Assembly (NCBI GenBank): GCA_905182985.1
Contig: CAJJDN010000180.1
Location: 1-60,555 of the forward strand
DNA: 60,555 bases
Source of the DNA: Paramecium sonneborni
Lineage: Eukaryota > Ciliophora > Oligohymenophorea > Peniculida > Parameciidae
Direction: 5' to 3'
The notes below the pieces were generated by a model. It was not told the origin of the DNA, searched no databases, and saw only the letters and a list, made by a program, of their open reading frames with translations. Positions 1 to 11,900 of the stretch are shown piece by piece (within the stretch, counting starts at the first letter, position 1; the number at the start of each line of letters is the position of its first letter). The position numbers and the translations under genes are program-made.

Positions 1-378
1 CCTACTAGTGGGCCAACAATGGAACATGCATATAGCATAATGAATTAGCTATATTTTAGAATTCATAGTAAATAGATACTTAATTGAGAAATCTTTGTCA
101 ATTGTGTGTTGTTGAGATGAAAAAGGATTTAGTATTAATTGATGATATCTCTTAATAATTACAAAGACTTTAAACAATAATCATATTAGAAAATGAGGAC
201 AAGAATTCCAAGAATTTATCTTTACTTCTTAAAATTAAGGATTCTATAATGTAATTTAAACCTTAAATAACAAATTCTAGTAGATCAATTAGATTATTAT
301 AAATGACACATAAATTTTCATAAAAAAATACAAAGAAATAAGATATCAGGGTAATTCTTGGATAAAAAACTAGAATAA
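1..378. other. Gene-free AT-rich start of window
   Basis: No open frame of useful length exists on either strand when only TGA is taken as stop. In-frame TGA (or TCA for the minus strand) recurs every few tens of bases. No telomeric C4A2/C3A3-type repeat is visible at the left edge, so the window does not begin at a chromosome end. Confidence 0.6.
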
Positions 379-660
379 TCATTATATTAGACATTTAATT
401 CTTAATTTATTAGTATCATAATCTTAACTATCTTCTATACTTCTCACAGCACAAGGTCTATCCCGTAAATAACATGATAGATAACATACTAATTTTAATA
501 TACAATATTATACTGCATTTACATATTTTATCATGAACTCAAGTAATATAACATCCTTTAGAATACACTATTATTTATTAAATTAAATAATACTTTGACA
601 TTCAGATCCAGTAGGTCCTGTACATTATTACAATTACTAGTACATGATCCAAAATTAATA
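379..660 (-). pseudogene. Possible decayed fragment of a Cys-rich surface protein
   Basis: Read on the minus strand with TAA/TAG as Gln, a frame of about 90 codons ends in TGA at 379-381. It contains several cysteines spaced as in ciliate Cys-rich membrane proteins, including a stretch reading CTGPTGSEC. A second frame at the same place reads GSCTSNC, as if a small frameshift separates two halves of one Cys-rich module. No start codon with signal peptide, intron or continuation was found upstream. The call rests only on cysteine spacing and the neighbouring antigen gene; it may be chance in AT-rich DNA. Confidence 0.25.
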
Positions 661-751
661 ATAAAATCTCTTAATCCAAAACCTCTCCATAAATAGATTC
701 AACAAGTGTTGTTGTAAATTTTATTTCAACTTAATTATAAAAAAAGACAAA

Positions 752-809
752 ATAATTTTCTTAAAGATTGATAAAATTAAATAATTTTCTTAAAGATTGA
801 TAAAATTAA
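752..809. repeat. 29-bp perfect tandem duplication
   Basis: Two adjacent identical 29-base units (752-780 and 781-809), each starting ATAATTTTCTTAAAG, lie in non-coding DNA. This is a simple slippage-type repeat with no associated gene. Confidence 0.85.
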
Positions 810-1296
810 ATACTTTTCAAAACCTTAAAATCATAATAAATAACTAAAGAATAAAAAACATAAAATTATTCAAAGAAATAATTTGATAAATTGCTTTTAT
901 TACACATTACATTTTTCATTATAAATTAATTATGTAACAATCTTAAAATGTCTTGTGAATATTTTTTAAATTAATAAATTAGTTAAAAAACAATTTAAAG
1001 GTAACTTAAAAGAAAATATAATCATATTAAATTAATCAAACAACCTTAACATTTTTATTAAAAATTTTATTGCATGAATAAATTAAATTGTAAATTCTAA
1101 GTCGTTATATTGTTAGATTAATAATCTAATAAACATATGATTTTAAATAATTACATGTATTTTATACTATAACATCATAATTTAAGCATTTTTTATATTA
1201 AATAAAATAGAATTATTTAAATATAAAAAATATTTTATTTTTTTTCAAATAACATACAAAACATAATAACTTCAAATAAATAAATATATTATTGTA

Positions 1297-3375
1297 TAAT
1301 AAACATTATTTCATAAAAAAAATTCTTAAGTAATTTATATTTAAATAATTTATCACACCTTTGTATTACTTTCGCTCTAGAACTGCTTTTAAACATCATT
1401 TAGCTTTAATTAAAACTACCTATTTTTAAGTCCTAAAACTATATATATAAGTCTAGAAATAAAATAGCTTGACTTTTTTCTTAGGAGAACTTGATCTACT
1501 CTACATTTCTCTTCAAAGCCAATGTTTAAAACAAAATATATAATGATAATATTTTTTGTGTTAATTAGATTAATACGCAATTAATGTCATAATTAAATAT
1601 CACTTAGAAGATTTAAAAAATTAGCTATTGATTTAAAAATTTATTGTTTTTATTTTAGTGTTTAAATTTTGAAATAAATCGAATGTTATCAGCACATTTA
1701 GTTAATATAGATTATTATTAATTATTTTTTGAAAAGTTTAAGAAAGGCAATCGTTTAAGTCTTAACTATTTACAATGAGATTTATATTATTTTTATTATT
1801 CTCAAGAATAGATTTGAAACTTTTTTTTGGCCAAGAGTATGGGTTGGGTTAGAAAAGATTTCCTTAATTTGTGATCTACCAATAATTCATTTTTGATAAA
1901 AATCGCTAATATATATTGAGCAGAAATCATTAAAAAATATGTCATAATTTTTAAATAATTGAAAAGTCTATTTTTATGTATTTAAATTAGCATTCTTTCA
2001 AAGATTTATTCAAAATTTAGTAAATAATCACTTAATGCTATTGATCACAAGATTTAATTTTTAAGATGATTTATTAAGCAATAGTATTAAAGTAATCTTA
2101 ATTTAAATAAATTTATGACAAATAATTTTACTAAGTAGAAAAACTGAAAATAGTACTCAAAAATGTAGACATCCTCAATTATAAAACAAAATTACAAATA
2201 ATAAATACATTTATATAAAGAAGTTTCAAGTAAAGGGTATTGTGAAAAATTAATAGTATTTAAAGATCTCATAAAGATGTTAAGTTTTTCATTGGCAAAA
2301 TTTTAAAATAGTTATTATTTATAAAAATTAATTCANTAATAAACATTATTTCATAAAAAAAATTCTTAAGTAATTTATATTTAAATAATTTATCACACCT
2401 TTGTATTACTTTCGCTCTAGAACTGCTTTTAAACATCATTTAGCTTTAATTAAAACTACCTATTTTTAAGTCCTAAAACTATATATATAAGTCTAGAAAT
2501 AAAATAGCTTGACTTTTTTCTTAGGAGAACTTGATCTACTCTACATTTCTCTTCAAAGCCAATGTTTAAAACAAAATATATAATGATAATATTTTTTGTG
2601 TTAATTAGATTAATACGCAATTAATGTCATAATTAAATATCACTTAGAAGATTTAAAAAATTAGCTATTGATTTAAAAATTTATTGTTTTTATTTTAGTG
2701 TTTAAATTTTGAAATAAATCGAATGTTATCAGCACATTTAGTTAATATAGATTATTATTAATTATTTTTTGAAAAGTTTAAGAAAGGCAATCGTTTAAGT
2801 CTTAACTATTTACAATGAGATTTATATTATTTTTATTATTCTCAAGAATAGATTTGAAACTTTTTTTTGGCCAAGAGTATGGGTTGGGTTAGAAAAGATT
2901 TCCTTAATTTGTGATCTACCAATAATTCATTTTTGATAAAAATCGCTAATATATATTGAGCAGAAATCATTAAAAAATATGTCATAATTTTTAAATAATT
3001 GAAAAGTCTATTTTTATGTATTTAAATTAGCATTCTTTCAAAGATTTATTCAAAATTTAGTAAATAATCACTTAATGCTATTGATCACAAGATTTAATTT
3101 TTAAGATGATTTATTAAGCAATAGTATTAAAGTAATCTTAATTTAAATAAATTTATGACAAATAATTTTACTAAGTAGAAAAACTGAAAATAGTACTCAA
3201 AAATGTAGACATCCTCAATTATAAAACAAAATTACAAATAATAAATACATTTATATAAAGAAGTTTCAAGTAAAGGGTATTGTGAAAAATTAATAGTATT
3301 TAAAGATCTCATAAAGATGTTAAGTTTTTCATTGGCAAAATTTTAAAATAGTTATTATTTATAAAAATTAATTCA
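1297..3375. repeat. Direct duplication of 1039 bp around an N (2336)
   Basis: Bases 1297-2335 and 2337-3375 have the same length with no indel and agree at every stretch compared. They are separated by a single N at 2336. A real old duplication in AT-rich non-coding DNA would show differences, so this looks like two overlapping contig ends placed side by side with a placeholder N. True local sequence is probably one copy (1040 bases fewer). Confidence 0.9.
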
Positions 3376-5508
3376 AATCAATAAATCAGCATTATTTATT
3401 AGAATTATTTAACTAAATCTATGGTAGTTACATTTTCAATTTTAGAATATGTATAGACACTAAAAAGTTTGGAATTTTGATTCATAAAAAACACAAATTA
3501 TACATTGAAGTAAGAATTATATATATAATAAATTAATATTTAAAGGAGTACTATGATAAAGAAAATCAAATAATCGAAAAGTAGACAGTATTAAAGTATT
3601 TATAAACCCTCATTAAGGTGTTATGATTAACCATATTGTGTTATTTTTCTATCATACCTATTTTTTTCATTTCTTATTCTTCAACACCTAAAGCTTCAAG
3701 ATATTTTTGAATGTATATTATTCCTACTTCTTAAAATTACTTGTCTTTTATTTATGAAGATATAGAATCTATTTCTTTTTGATTAAGTAAATGAATATAA
3801 CCGTTCAGCTCTTATGATATGGATGTATCAATCTACAACTATTAAAAGTAGATTTAATACTTACAACTGCAGTTTATAACATTAAGATTGTTACAATTAA
3901 TTTTTTTTTATAATTCTGAATTGAGGCGATAACCTACTTTATAATTAAGTTTTTGAAATATTTGATTTAGTTCATAATTTAAACAATTCATGAGAGATAA
4001 ATTTAATAAGGTTCATAAGGATTTTTATTTAAGATTGATATTAAATTATAATCCCAAGGAAATATGTTATTCTATTGTAGTAGAACATCAATTTTTTTCC
4101 TAATCAATGTGAAACTAGGAGCGTGTAATTTATTATATTTAATTATAATTTAAAGAAAGGTAAAAATAAATTTATATGTATTTTTATCACTTTAAATTCA
4201 AATAAAGTTAAATTTGATGTCTGAAAATTCATCCAACTTGATTTATCAAATAAAAAAATTATGCAACAATAATTTGAAATAAAAAATCTAAAATTGGATA
4301 TTTGCTTTTGAATAGGAAAAAAGTTCAAAACATATATGTTAATAATATTTTTTATTTATAGAATAAGTGAATATCAAAATTTATCTCCGATCATACAGTA
4401 TGCAAGATAAATTGAGTTAGTACTGAGGATTCTGCGGAATAACACTTGATTTTTTATTATTTTAAATATAACAATATCTATATTGAAATCTAAGAATACC
4501 AAGAAGATTAGAAGAATAAATAAAAATAAAGCGAATATAATCATAAGTTTCAATAAAGAATAATAATTGGTATATTAGAGCATTACAAATTAAGTTCTTT
4601 TCTTATTTAGATTCATCTAAAAAGACCAATATTTGAATTCAAATTTTTTCTTGAACGTTTTAAATTTAATATTGGCCTCTTTGGAAATAAACGAAACAGA
4701 TAAATAACTTAATCTGTAGTGTTTTAGTATAATTCATAATTACCTGGATAATCCATGTAATTTAAAGATTGAGCTATTAATAGCAAATATCGAATACTTG
4801 TATAAATAATTGAAGGGTTTCTTAAATATTACATTTAGTGCTTTTAAACAATCTGCTCAGAAGATTTTAAACAATCCCCTAAGAAGCTTTTTCTTGTTTT
4901 AAAACACTAATCTAAAATTTTATTTTTAGAAGTACCTTTGTCATTACATTCGTTATAAAGAATTAATGGTTAATGCTTTATCCTACCGTTTAAGTGTTCG
5001 CTTAGATAAATAAAAGAAAATACTTGATGAACGACTTTATACGTCTCTGCCTTTAATTAAATAAATAAAATAAAATCAAATCTTTTTAACTTCATTTATA
5101 TATGAATTCATAATTACTAATTTTTTATGTAAATATTATAACAAAAATTTTTCATTCCTTATTTATTTTATATCTGGCTATCTGACTGATTTTGAATAAA
5201 ATATCAAATTGCTAATTTTTGTATTTTAATGTGGAATTTTAAAGTAACATTAATGAAACGCTATTTTATATTTCTCTTATTATTGATAGATATAAATTTA
5301 ACTGTCGTTCAATTTATAATAAATAAATTACTCAACTAAAATACATATAAATATTTGGAATCACTTAAATTTTTACCATTTTCAACTTGGCATTAAAGAT
5401 TTGAGAAATTTAGTGTGGTTTTTAAATCTGAGGAAAATCAGTAAATTTTTAACTATAAGATGGAGGGAAAAAAAAATTATAATCTATAACTGTTTGAAAT
5501 TATATATA

Positions 5509-7668
5509 TCAATAAACTGTAACAGATTTATCTTTATATTTTAAATCTTTACATTAAACTATTTTTCCTTTAGAAAAAGTTGCTTATATGAGTATATCTT
5601 TATTAAAAAATCCTAGCCCATTTCCAGAATATTAATCTTATTCGTATTCGCCATCATAAACCAATTCTAAATTATCATCTACTTATTTGAAAAGTTTTCC
5701 TTAACCTTATTTTTTAGAATTCTCAAAATTTCCTTTGTATATATAACTAAATTTCTGTTTTGAATGGATACTCTAATAATATATTCTTTCACCATATCCA
5801 ACTATTTTATTTTATTGAATAAAGCCAATATGCTTTTATAATTTGATAAATTTATCATTTTCAATTTTAAACCATTCAAAAATACATTCTCCTTATTTGA
5901 TTGATTTTTCATTTATTGACCCTTAAAATATTGACACTTAATATTCATTATTTTATTCAATTAATATACATTTTTCAATTATTCCATTTGAGAAAATTCC
6001 AAAAATCAATTATTTCTTTTACTTAAAGTACTTAATACCTAAGCCATGCGGGATATTATCATTGTTGTAATATCCTTTGTAAATTTAATTTTCATCAGAA
6101 ATATCTAATATTTCACTTTTATAATTAAGTAAATGGAATTAAGATTCAACATAATTTAATCCATAATCACCTTGAATTAAGATTTATTCATAAAATTATT
6201 TCAAAACAAGATTTTATTCAAAATTCTCATTCCAGAAAAGTTAGATAAAATTATTTAATCCTATTTGTGATCCCTGATTATTAATTCCATCTTGAAGCTA
6301 ATTTTTTTTGAGAAACAATTATTAGATTTAATTTATTTGAGATATAATTTTCTCCTAATCTTATTTTTTGCTTTATTTATGCAGGGTTTAGAGTGCGTGT
6401 AAATATTTCTCTATCTCCTATAATTACAACTCTTTTAGCTAATTTTCTTTAATCATATTCAAAATTGATGGTTCTGTTAGAAAAGTTGTAAATTAATTAT
6501 CCCTTGACATTTCTGCTGAATGTAGAAATTTCATTTTATCTTTTTTCTCATCATCAATTATTTTTTTACTATCATTTGAAAAAGTAGTTAATAAATCTTT
6601 CTGGTCTGATTAAGAATGATCAGTTTCTTCATTTTTTGACTTGATTTCAGCAATAGATACATAATAATAATTTTTTGTTACAGCAATAAATTAAGGATTT
6701 TATTGTTTTTCTTCGTTGCAACTAATAGGATCTAATTTCATTATCAAAGGTTTAACTTTTGAAATTGATGTTTTAGATTGTGATGATATATCTATCAACA
6801 TATCATATGCTACTTTCAATCCTAGCTATTGTTCTAATAATTTATGACACACCATGTATAATTAAGGAAATGAGTTTCTGACTTATTTAAGCATCTCCTT
6901 TACTCTGAATGAGTTAAAACATAAATAATCTTCATAATTCTTAATTTTGATATCAAATTGTTTTGATATAATTTAAGTTATTAATAAGCTTATTGACCAT
7001 TCATCATTTTATTTAAAAATTGAGTCTTACAATAATTCATTTTAAATAATATCTTAAAATTATAAGTCTTAATCTTGTTAATTCATTAACTATTTGATAT
7101 TTAACATTGAAGTAGATTAATAAAAATGAAATTGATACTTTTATTCTTCAGTGAGATTCTAAGAAAAGTAATATTTATGTATCACTCGAGCACTTCCAAA
7201 GTCAGTAAGTTTGATAAAACCATTAGTATAAATAAAATTCTTAGGTGTTATATTTAAATGGAATATCTTTCTGCTTTATAATTCTAAACCTATTCGAAGC
7301 ATTTAAAAGATGATATTAATTAATTTTTCTTAGTTTACAGTATTATTTTTAAAATATTATTCTAAATTTTAACTATCACTAGTGCTTTCATAAATGATAA
7401 ATATTTTATGAATTTGCTTTGATATTTCTTCCGCCCAATCTAAGATTTTTAGAAAAGAATGAGGAGCTTATTCATTTAAAATATTTTGTATTTTGATTTC
7501 TTCGATGAAGTGTTATTTCCATTATTCCCATTCATTTACTGTAAATTTTTGTTATTTTATTATATATCCTTATTTGGATACCAATAAAGTTGTATTTGAC
7601 TCTTTTAAGGTTCTTAGATGTGAAACTGGAAAATATTTCTTCACATATTGATAATAATTTAATTGCAT
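5509..7668 (-). CDS. Protein kinase-like protein with C-terminal MORN repeats (probable pseudokinase)
   Basis: A 719-residue frame without introns, from ATG 7668 to TGA 5509-5511; in-frame TGAs lie just upstream of the ATG. Residues about 10-230 follow a protein kinase fold: a YIIK strand where the ATP-binding Lys would be, an alpha-C Glu region (IEEIK), and an intact DFG (TDFGSAR, near residue 156). The catalytic loop near residue 137 reads HLNITPKN instead of HRDLKPEN, so the catalytic Asp is Asn and the loop Lys is Thr. A subdomain IX-like DEWSIS follows. The middle is Lys/Glu/Gln-rich. From about residue 530 to the end there are MORN-type units (for example YKGNF...GQGKLF and YDGEY...GNGLGFF), which in other proteins bind membranes or act as scaffolds. 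Catalytic activity is doubtful; scaffolding is inferred. Confidence 0.8.
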
Positions 7669-8958
7669 TATGTTTTTCACCAATCACCAAAGATTTTAAA
7701 AGGCATGCCTTTTTCTATTTAAATTTTATCATCTCTTTAAAAAGTTAGCTAAAATTAATACTTAATACTATATTTTTTGTCAACGAGATTTTAGAAATCA
7801 GCCATAGAAATTATATTTCTTAATTTACCCTGAATTTAATATTCTATTTAAAAACTTTAAGTTTTTAAATCGATTCTTAACTTATATTCTTGTAAAAGCT
7901 TCTTAAGGCTCAATAATTCTGTGAGGCAAAAAAGAATTATGATTTGATTATTGTAGGATAGAATTTCTTTAGATTATTTATTGTCTAAAAATATATCTTG
8001 AAGATTATTGTGGAATTAATTAAAATATTATTATGATGATTTATAAAGATATATTAGAAATTAATAAAAATCTTAGTTATAATTCAATAAAAATATCATA
8101 AACTGTTTCTTTTAATAAATATTAGAAAATTAAGAAAAAATAATATTACAATTTATTAAAAATATTATTAAATAGATGCTTAGAATCGAACATTAAATTA
8201 TTCATAGAATAAGTTAGTCCTGCCTCAATAGTAATTTACAAAAATTCCATTTTATACATTAAATTTGAGAAATTCTTATGAAAAAACCTGAATGTATATA
8301 TTAACAAATATTAAAAATTTGAATAACGTAATTAGGTTTCAGAATTAAATATTTTCAAGAATTCAGAATTTATCCCAACATCTATGACCAATTCCATCAC
8401 TGAAATTTTCGTTGCAGTTTATTTTTCGTCACTTTCAAAAAGATTCATGATTATGAATATTTTACGAAAGAGATTTTTTAAACATTAAAAATAAACAATT
8501 TTTCAATAACAATTAAATTTTGTGAAGATTTAATTAATGATTTTACCAATAAAGCAAATGAAATTATATTAAGATAAATACCTCATATATGCCGATATTA
8601 AAAATTTCAATGTTTTTTTTTGGAAAGATGAAAATTATAAAAATTTTATCATTATATTAGTATATTTTCAAATTAATCTTTTTTAATGCTTCATATTAAT
8701 ATAAAATGTTTTTATGTAAATTCTTCTTGCCTAAATTATTATCAAAACTAAATTCTTTATTTTTGGGAAAATACCTAAAAAAAGAAAATGTGTATTTTTT
8801 ATTTTAGGTTGGTTTAACAAAAAAAATTTTTGATATATAATTATACTTGATAAATTAAATTTAAAATGAGGATTGTCTTATTTATATAAATTATAGAGAG
8901 TAATTAAGAAATGTATTGAAATATATCTTTAAAAATTAAGTAATAAAAAAAATAATTA
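7669..8958. other. Intergenic region upstream of the surface antigen gene
   Basis: About 1.3 kb between two divergent starts, the kinase-MORN gene (7668, minus) and the antigen gene (8959, plus). No frame, RNA gene or repeat is convincing here. It should contain both promoters; its length contrasts with the spacers of tens of bases elsewhere, as might be expected if antigen expression is specially regulated (inference). Confidence 0.5.
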
Positions 8959-11900
8959 ATGGAACTCTTGATTTTATTTTTAATAGAACTCAGTTGTACC
9001 TTGAGCGTGTTAAAATCTGATTAATGTTTAGATTGTTCTAAACTAATTAGAAAGCAAGATTGTGAATATGGAAATTGTATTTGGAGTAATAATGGTGAAA
9101 ATTCAGAGGGATATTGCATTAATAACGGTTCAGGTATAGATTCTGGAAATTCTGATGTTAATGTAAGTTTTTGCAAGGGGATATCAATTCCAGAATAAAA
9201 TTGTTGGAAGGTAAAAGGATGTGCATACTACAATTAAAGTTGCACATTTTTTACAGGTTGCTCTGCATATTTTTTCCATACAACATTTGATTGTTAACAT
9301 ATATCATCTTAATGTATCTCTGAAGGAGATGGATGCATAAACGCCAAATAGTGTATTGAATATTTGACTTAAGATATTTGTGAGAATTCAGGAAGTTCAA
9401 GTGGTAAATATAAGTCAATAAATAAGGGTCTGGTAAATGTAAATGGGATTCTGTAATTTAGAAATGTCGAGATGAATTATGTAGTGAAGCAGGAATTGGA
9501 TTGACTACTGATTAAGAATGTTCTAAATTTAGGTTTGGTTGCATTACAAAAGGATAAGGTTGTGCAGAGAGTCCTTTGAAGGAATGCAATACATATGAAA
9601 GTTAGGGTTAAGAATGCAGTAAATTAATTGGATCCGATGGAGCATGTGAAAATTTATAAGGTAGTCAATATTGTTAATAAAAAAAATGTGAAACTGCTCC
9701 GAATAATTATAAAAGCGATGAGCAATGTGATAAATATTTAAAGGGCTGTGTCAGTACAGGGAGAGGATGCGTATAAAAATTGTATCCCTGCACTTCTTAT
9801 CAAAAGGATTGTACCAGTTATGTAGGTTCAGATGGAATATGTGAATATGAAGAAAAATCAGAGAATTGTAGAAGTCGTAAATGTGAAAATGGATAATTCA
9901 ATTCAGATGAGGATTGTAATCAATATAAAATTGGTTGTGTTAGTAATGGAAAAACATGCGCTGATAGCTTATAAAGTTGTTCTAGTTTCAAAGGAAATAA
10001 AAGTTCTTGTTTAGGATATATCGGTTTGGATGGATTATGTAAAGGAATAGATGATACTGAATAGTAATGTTAAGTTTAAGATTGTGTTTTAGACAGCGAT
10101 AGCAAATACTAAACAGATGAACAATGCTAGAAAATATAAAAGTAATGCAAAACAAATGGANTACCTTGAGCGTGTTAAAATCTGATTAATGTTTAGATTG
10201 TTCTAAACTAATTAGAAAGCAAGATTGTGAATATGGAAATTGTATTTGGAGTAATAATGGTGAAAATTCAGAGGGATATTGCATTAATAACGGTTCAGGT
10301 ATAGATTCTGGAAATTCTGATGTTAATGTAAGTTTTTGCAAGGGGATATCAATTCCAGAATAAAATTGTTGGAAGGTAAAAGGATGTGCATACTACAATT
10401 AAAGTTGCACATTTTTTACAGGTTGCTCTGCATATTTTTTCCATACAACATTTGATTGTTAACATATATCATCTTAATGTATCTCTGAAGGAGATGGATG
10501 CATAAACGCCAAATAGTGTATTGAATATTTGACTTAAGATATTTGTGAGAATTCAGGAAGTTCAAGTGGTAAATATAAGTCAATAAATAAGGGTCTGGTA
10601 AATGTAAATGGGATTCTGTAATTTAGAAATGTCGAGATGAATTATGTAGTGAAGCAGGAATTGGATTGACTACTGATTAAGAATGTTCTAAATTTAGGTT
10701 TGGTTGCATTACAAAAGGATAAGGTTGTGCAGAGAGTCCTTTGAAGGAATGCAATACATATGAAAGTTAGGGTTAAGAATGCAGTAAATTAATTGGATCC
10801 GATGGAGCATGTGAAAATTTATAAGGTAGTCAATATTGTTAATAAAAAAAATGTGAAACTGCTCCGAATAATTATAAAAGCGATGAGCAATGTGATAAAT
10901 ATTTAAAGGGCTGTGTCAGTACAGGGAGAGGATGCGTATAAAAATTGTATCCCTGCACTTCTTATCAAAAGGATTGTACCAGTTATGTAGGTTCAGATGG
11001 AATATGTGAATATGAAGAAAAATCAGAGAATTGTAGAAGTCGTAAATGTGAAAATGGATAATTCAATTCAGATGAGGATTGTAATCAATATAAAATTGGT
11101 TGTGTTAGTAATGGAAAAACATGCGCTGATAGCTTATAAAGTTGTTCTAGTTTCAAAGGAAATAAAAGTTCTTGTTTAGGATATATCGGTTTGGATGGAT
11201 TATGTAAAGGAATAGATGATACTGAATAGTAATGTTAAGTTTAAGATTGTGTTTTAGACAGCGATAGCAAATACTAAACAGATGAACAATGCTAGAAAAT
11301 ATAAAAGTAATGCAAAACAAATGGAATGGGATGTGTTTACAAATTGAAATTATGTAAGGAATATGAAGGAAATACAGATAGCTGTTTTTAAGTGATTGGA
11401 TCTGATGGAAAATGTAAAGTAGGAACAGATGGAAAATGTTAAAGGAGAGCTTGTTCAGATGCTCCAAGTACTTACAACACAGATTATGAATGTAAGAATT
11501 TCTAATCAGACTGTGTAACCAACAGCAATGGATGCGTAAACTAAACAAGTTGCTAATTGACTCTGAAAGAGATCAGCTGTTAGGGCACTGTTGGTTGTCG
11601 ATGGAATTAATCATGCTAAGACTCAACAAAATGTTCTAATTTCAGTACTTAAGTGATATGTGAGAATAACTCAGCAATTAATTACTCTTCTGCAGATGGG
11701 ATTACTACATATTATTATACAAAATGTTCATGGAAAAACAATTATTGTGTAGATTTATCATGTTCTGATTTGAGTGGAGATAATTATGATTCTGATTCTG
11801 CTTGCTAACAAGTAATGTAAAATTGTATTTACAGTGGTTATGGGTGTATAGATAGATAGAGTAATTGTACAGAATTTAAAGGAACTTAAAATAAATGTGC

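Larger units (their letters stand above)
661..5508. other. Long gene-poor AT-rich region
   Basis: Nearly 5 kb without a convincing gene, most unlike the rest of the window, where intergenic gaps are usually below 300 bases. It holds a short perfect tandem repeat (752-809) and the N-flanked 1039-base duplication (1297-3375). TGA is frequent in all frames and Gln-coding TAA/TAG is not enriched in any one frame. It could be a subtelomeric or otherwise non-genic segment beside the surface-antigen gene, or retained germline-type DNA; the sequence alone does not decide. Confidence 0.55.

Noticed and set aside
9832..11179. Two identical 60-codon plus-strand ORFs (9832 and 10997)
   Set aside because: Both are off-frame readings of the antigen gene, identical only because the contig overlap duplicates the DNA.
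8997..11325. Genuine recent tandem duplication of antigen repeats
   Set aside because: No difference was seen between copies, a single N sits at the junction, the frame breaks, and the same pattern occurs at two other Ns, one in non-coding DNA.
11153..11548. 131-codon minus-strand standard-code ORF
   Set aside because: Antisense to the Cys-rich antigen; its His/Cys/Leu content mirrors the antigen codons.
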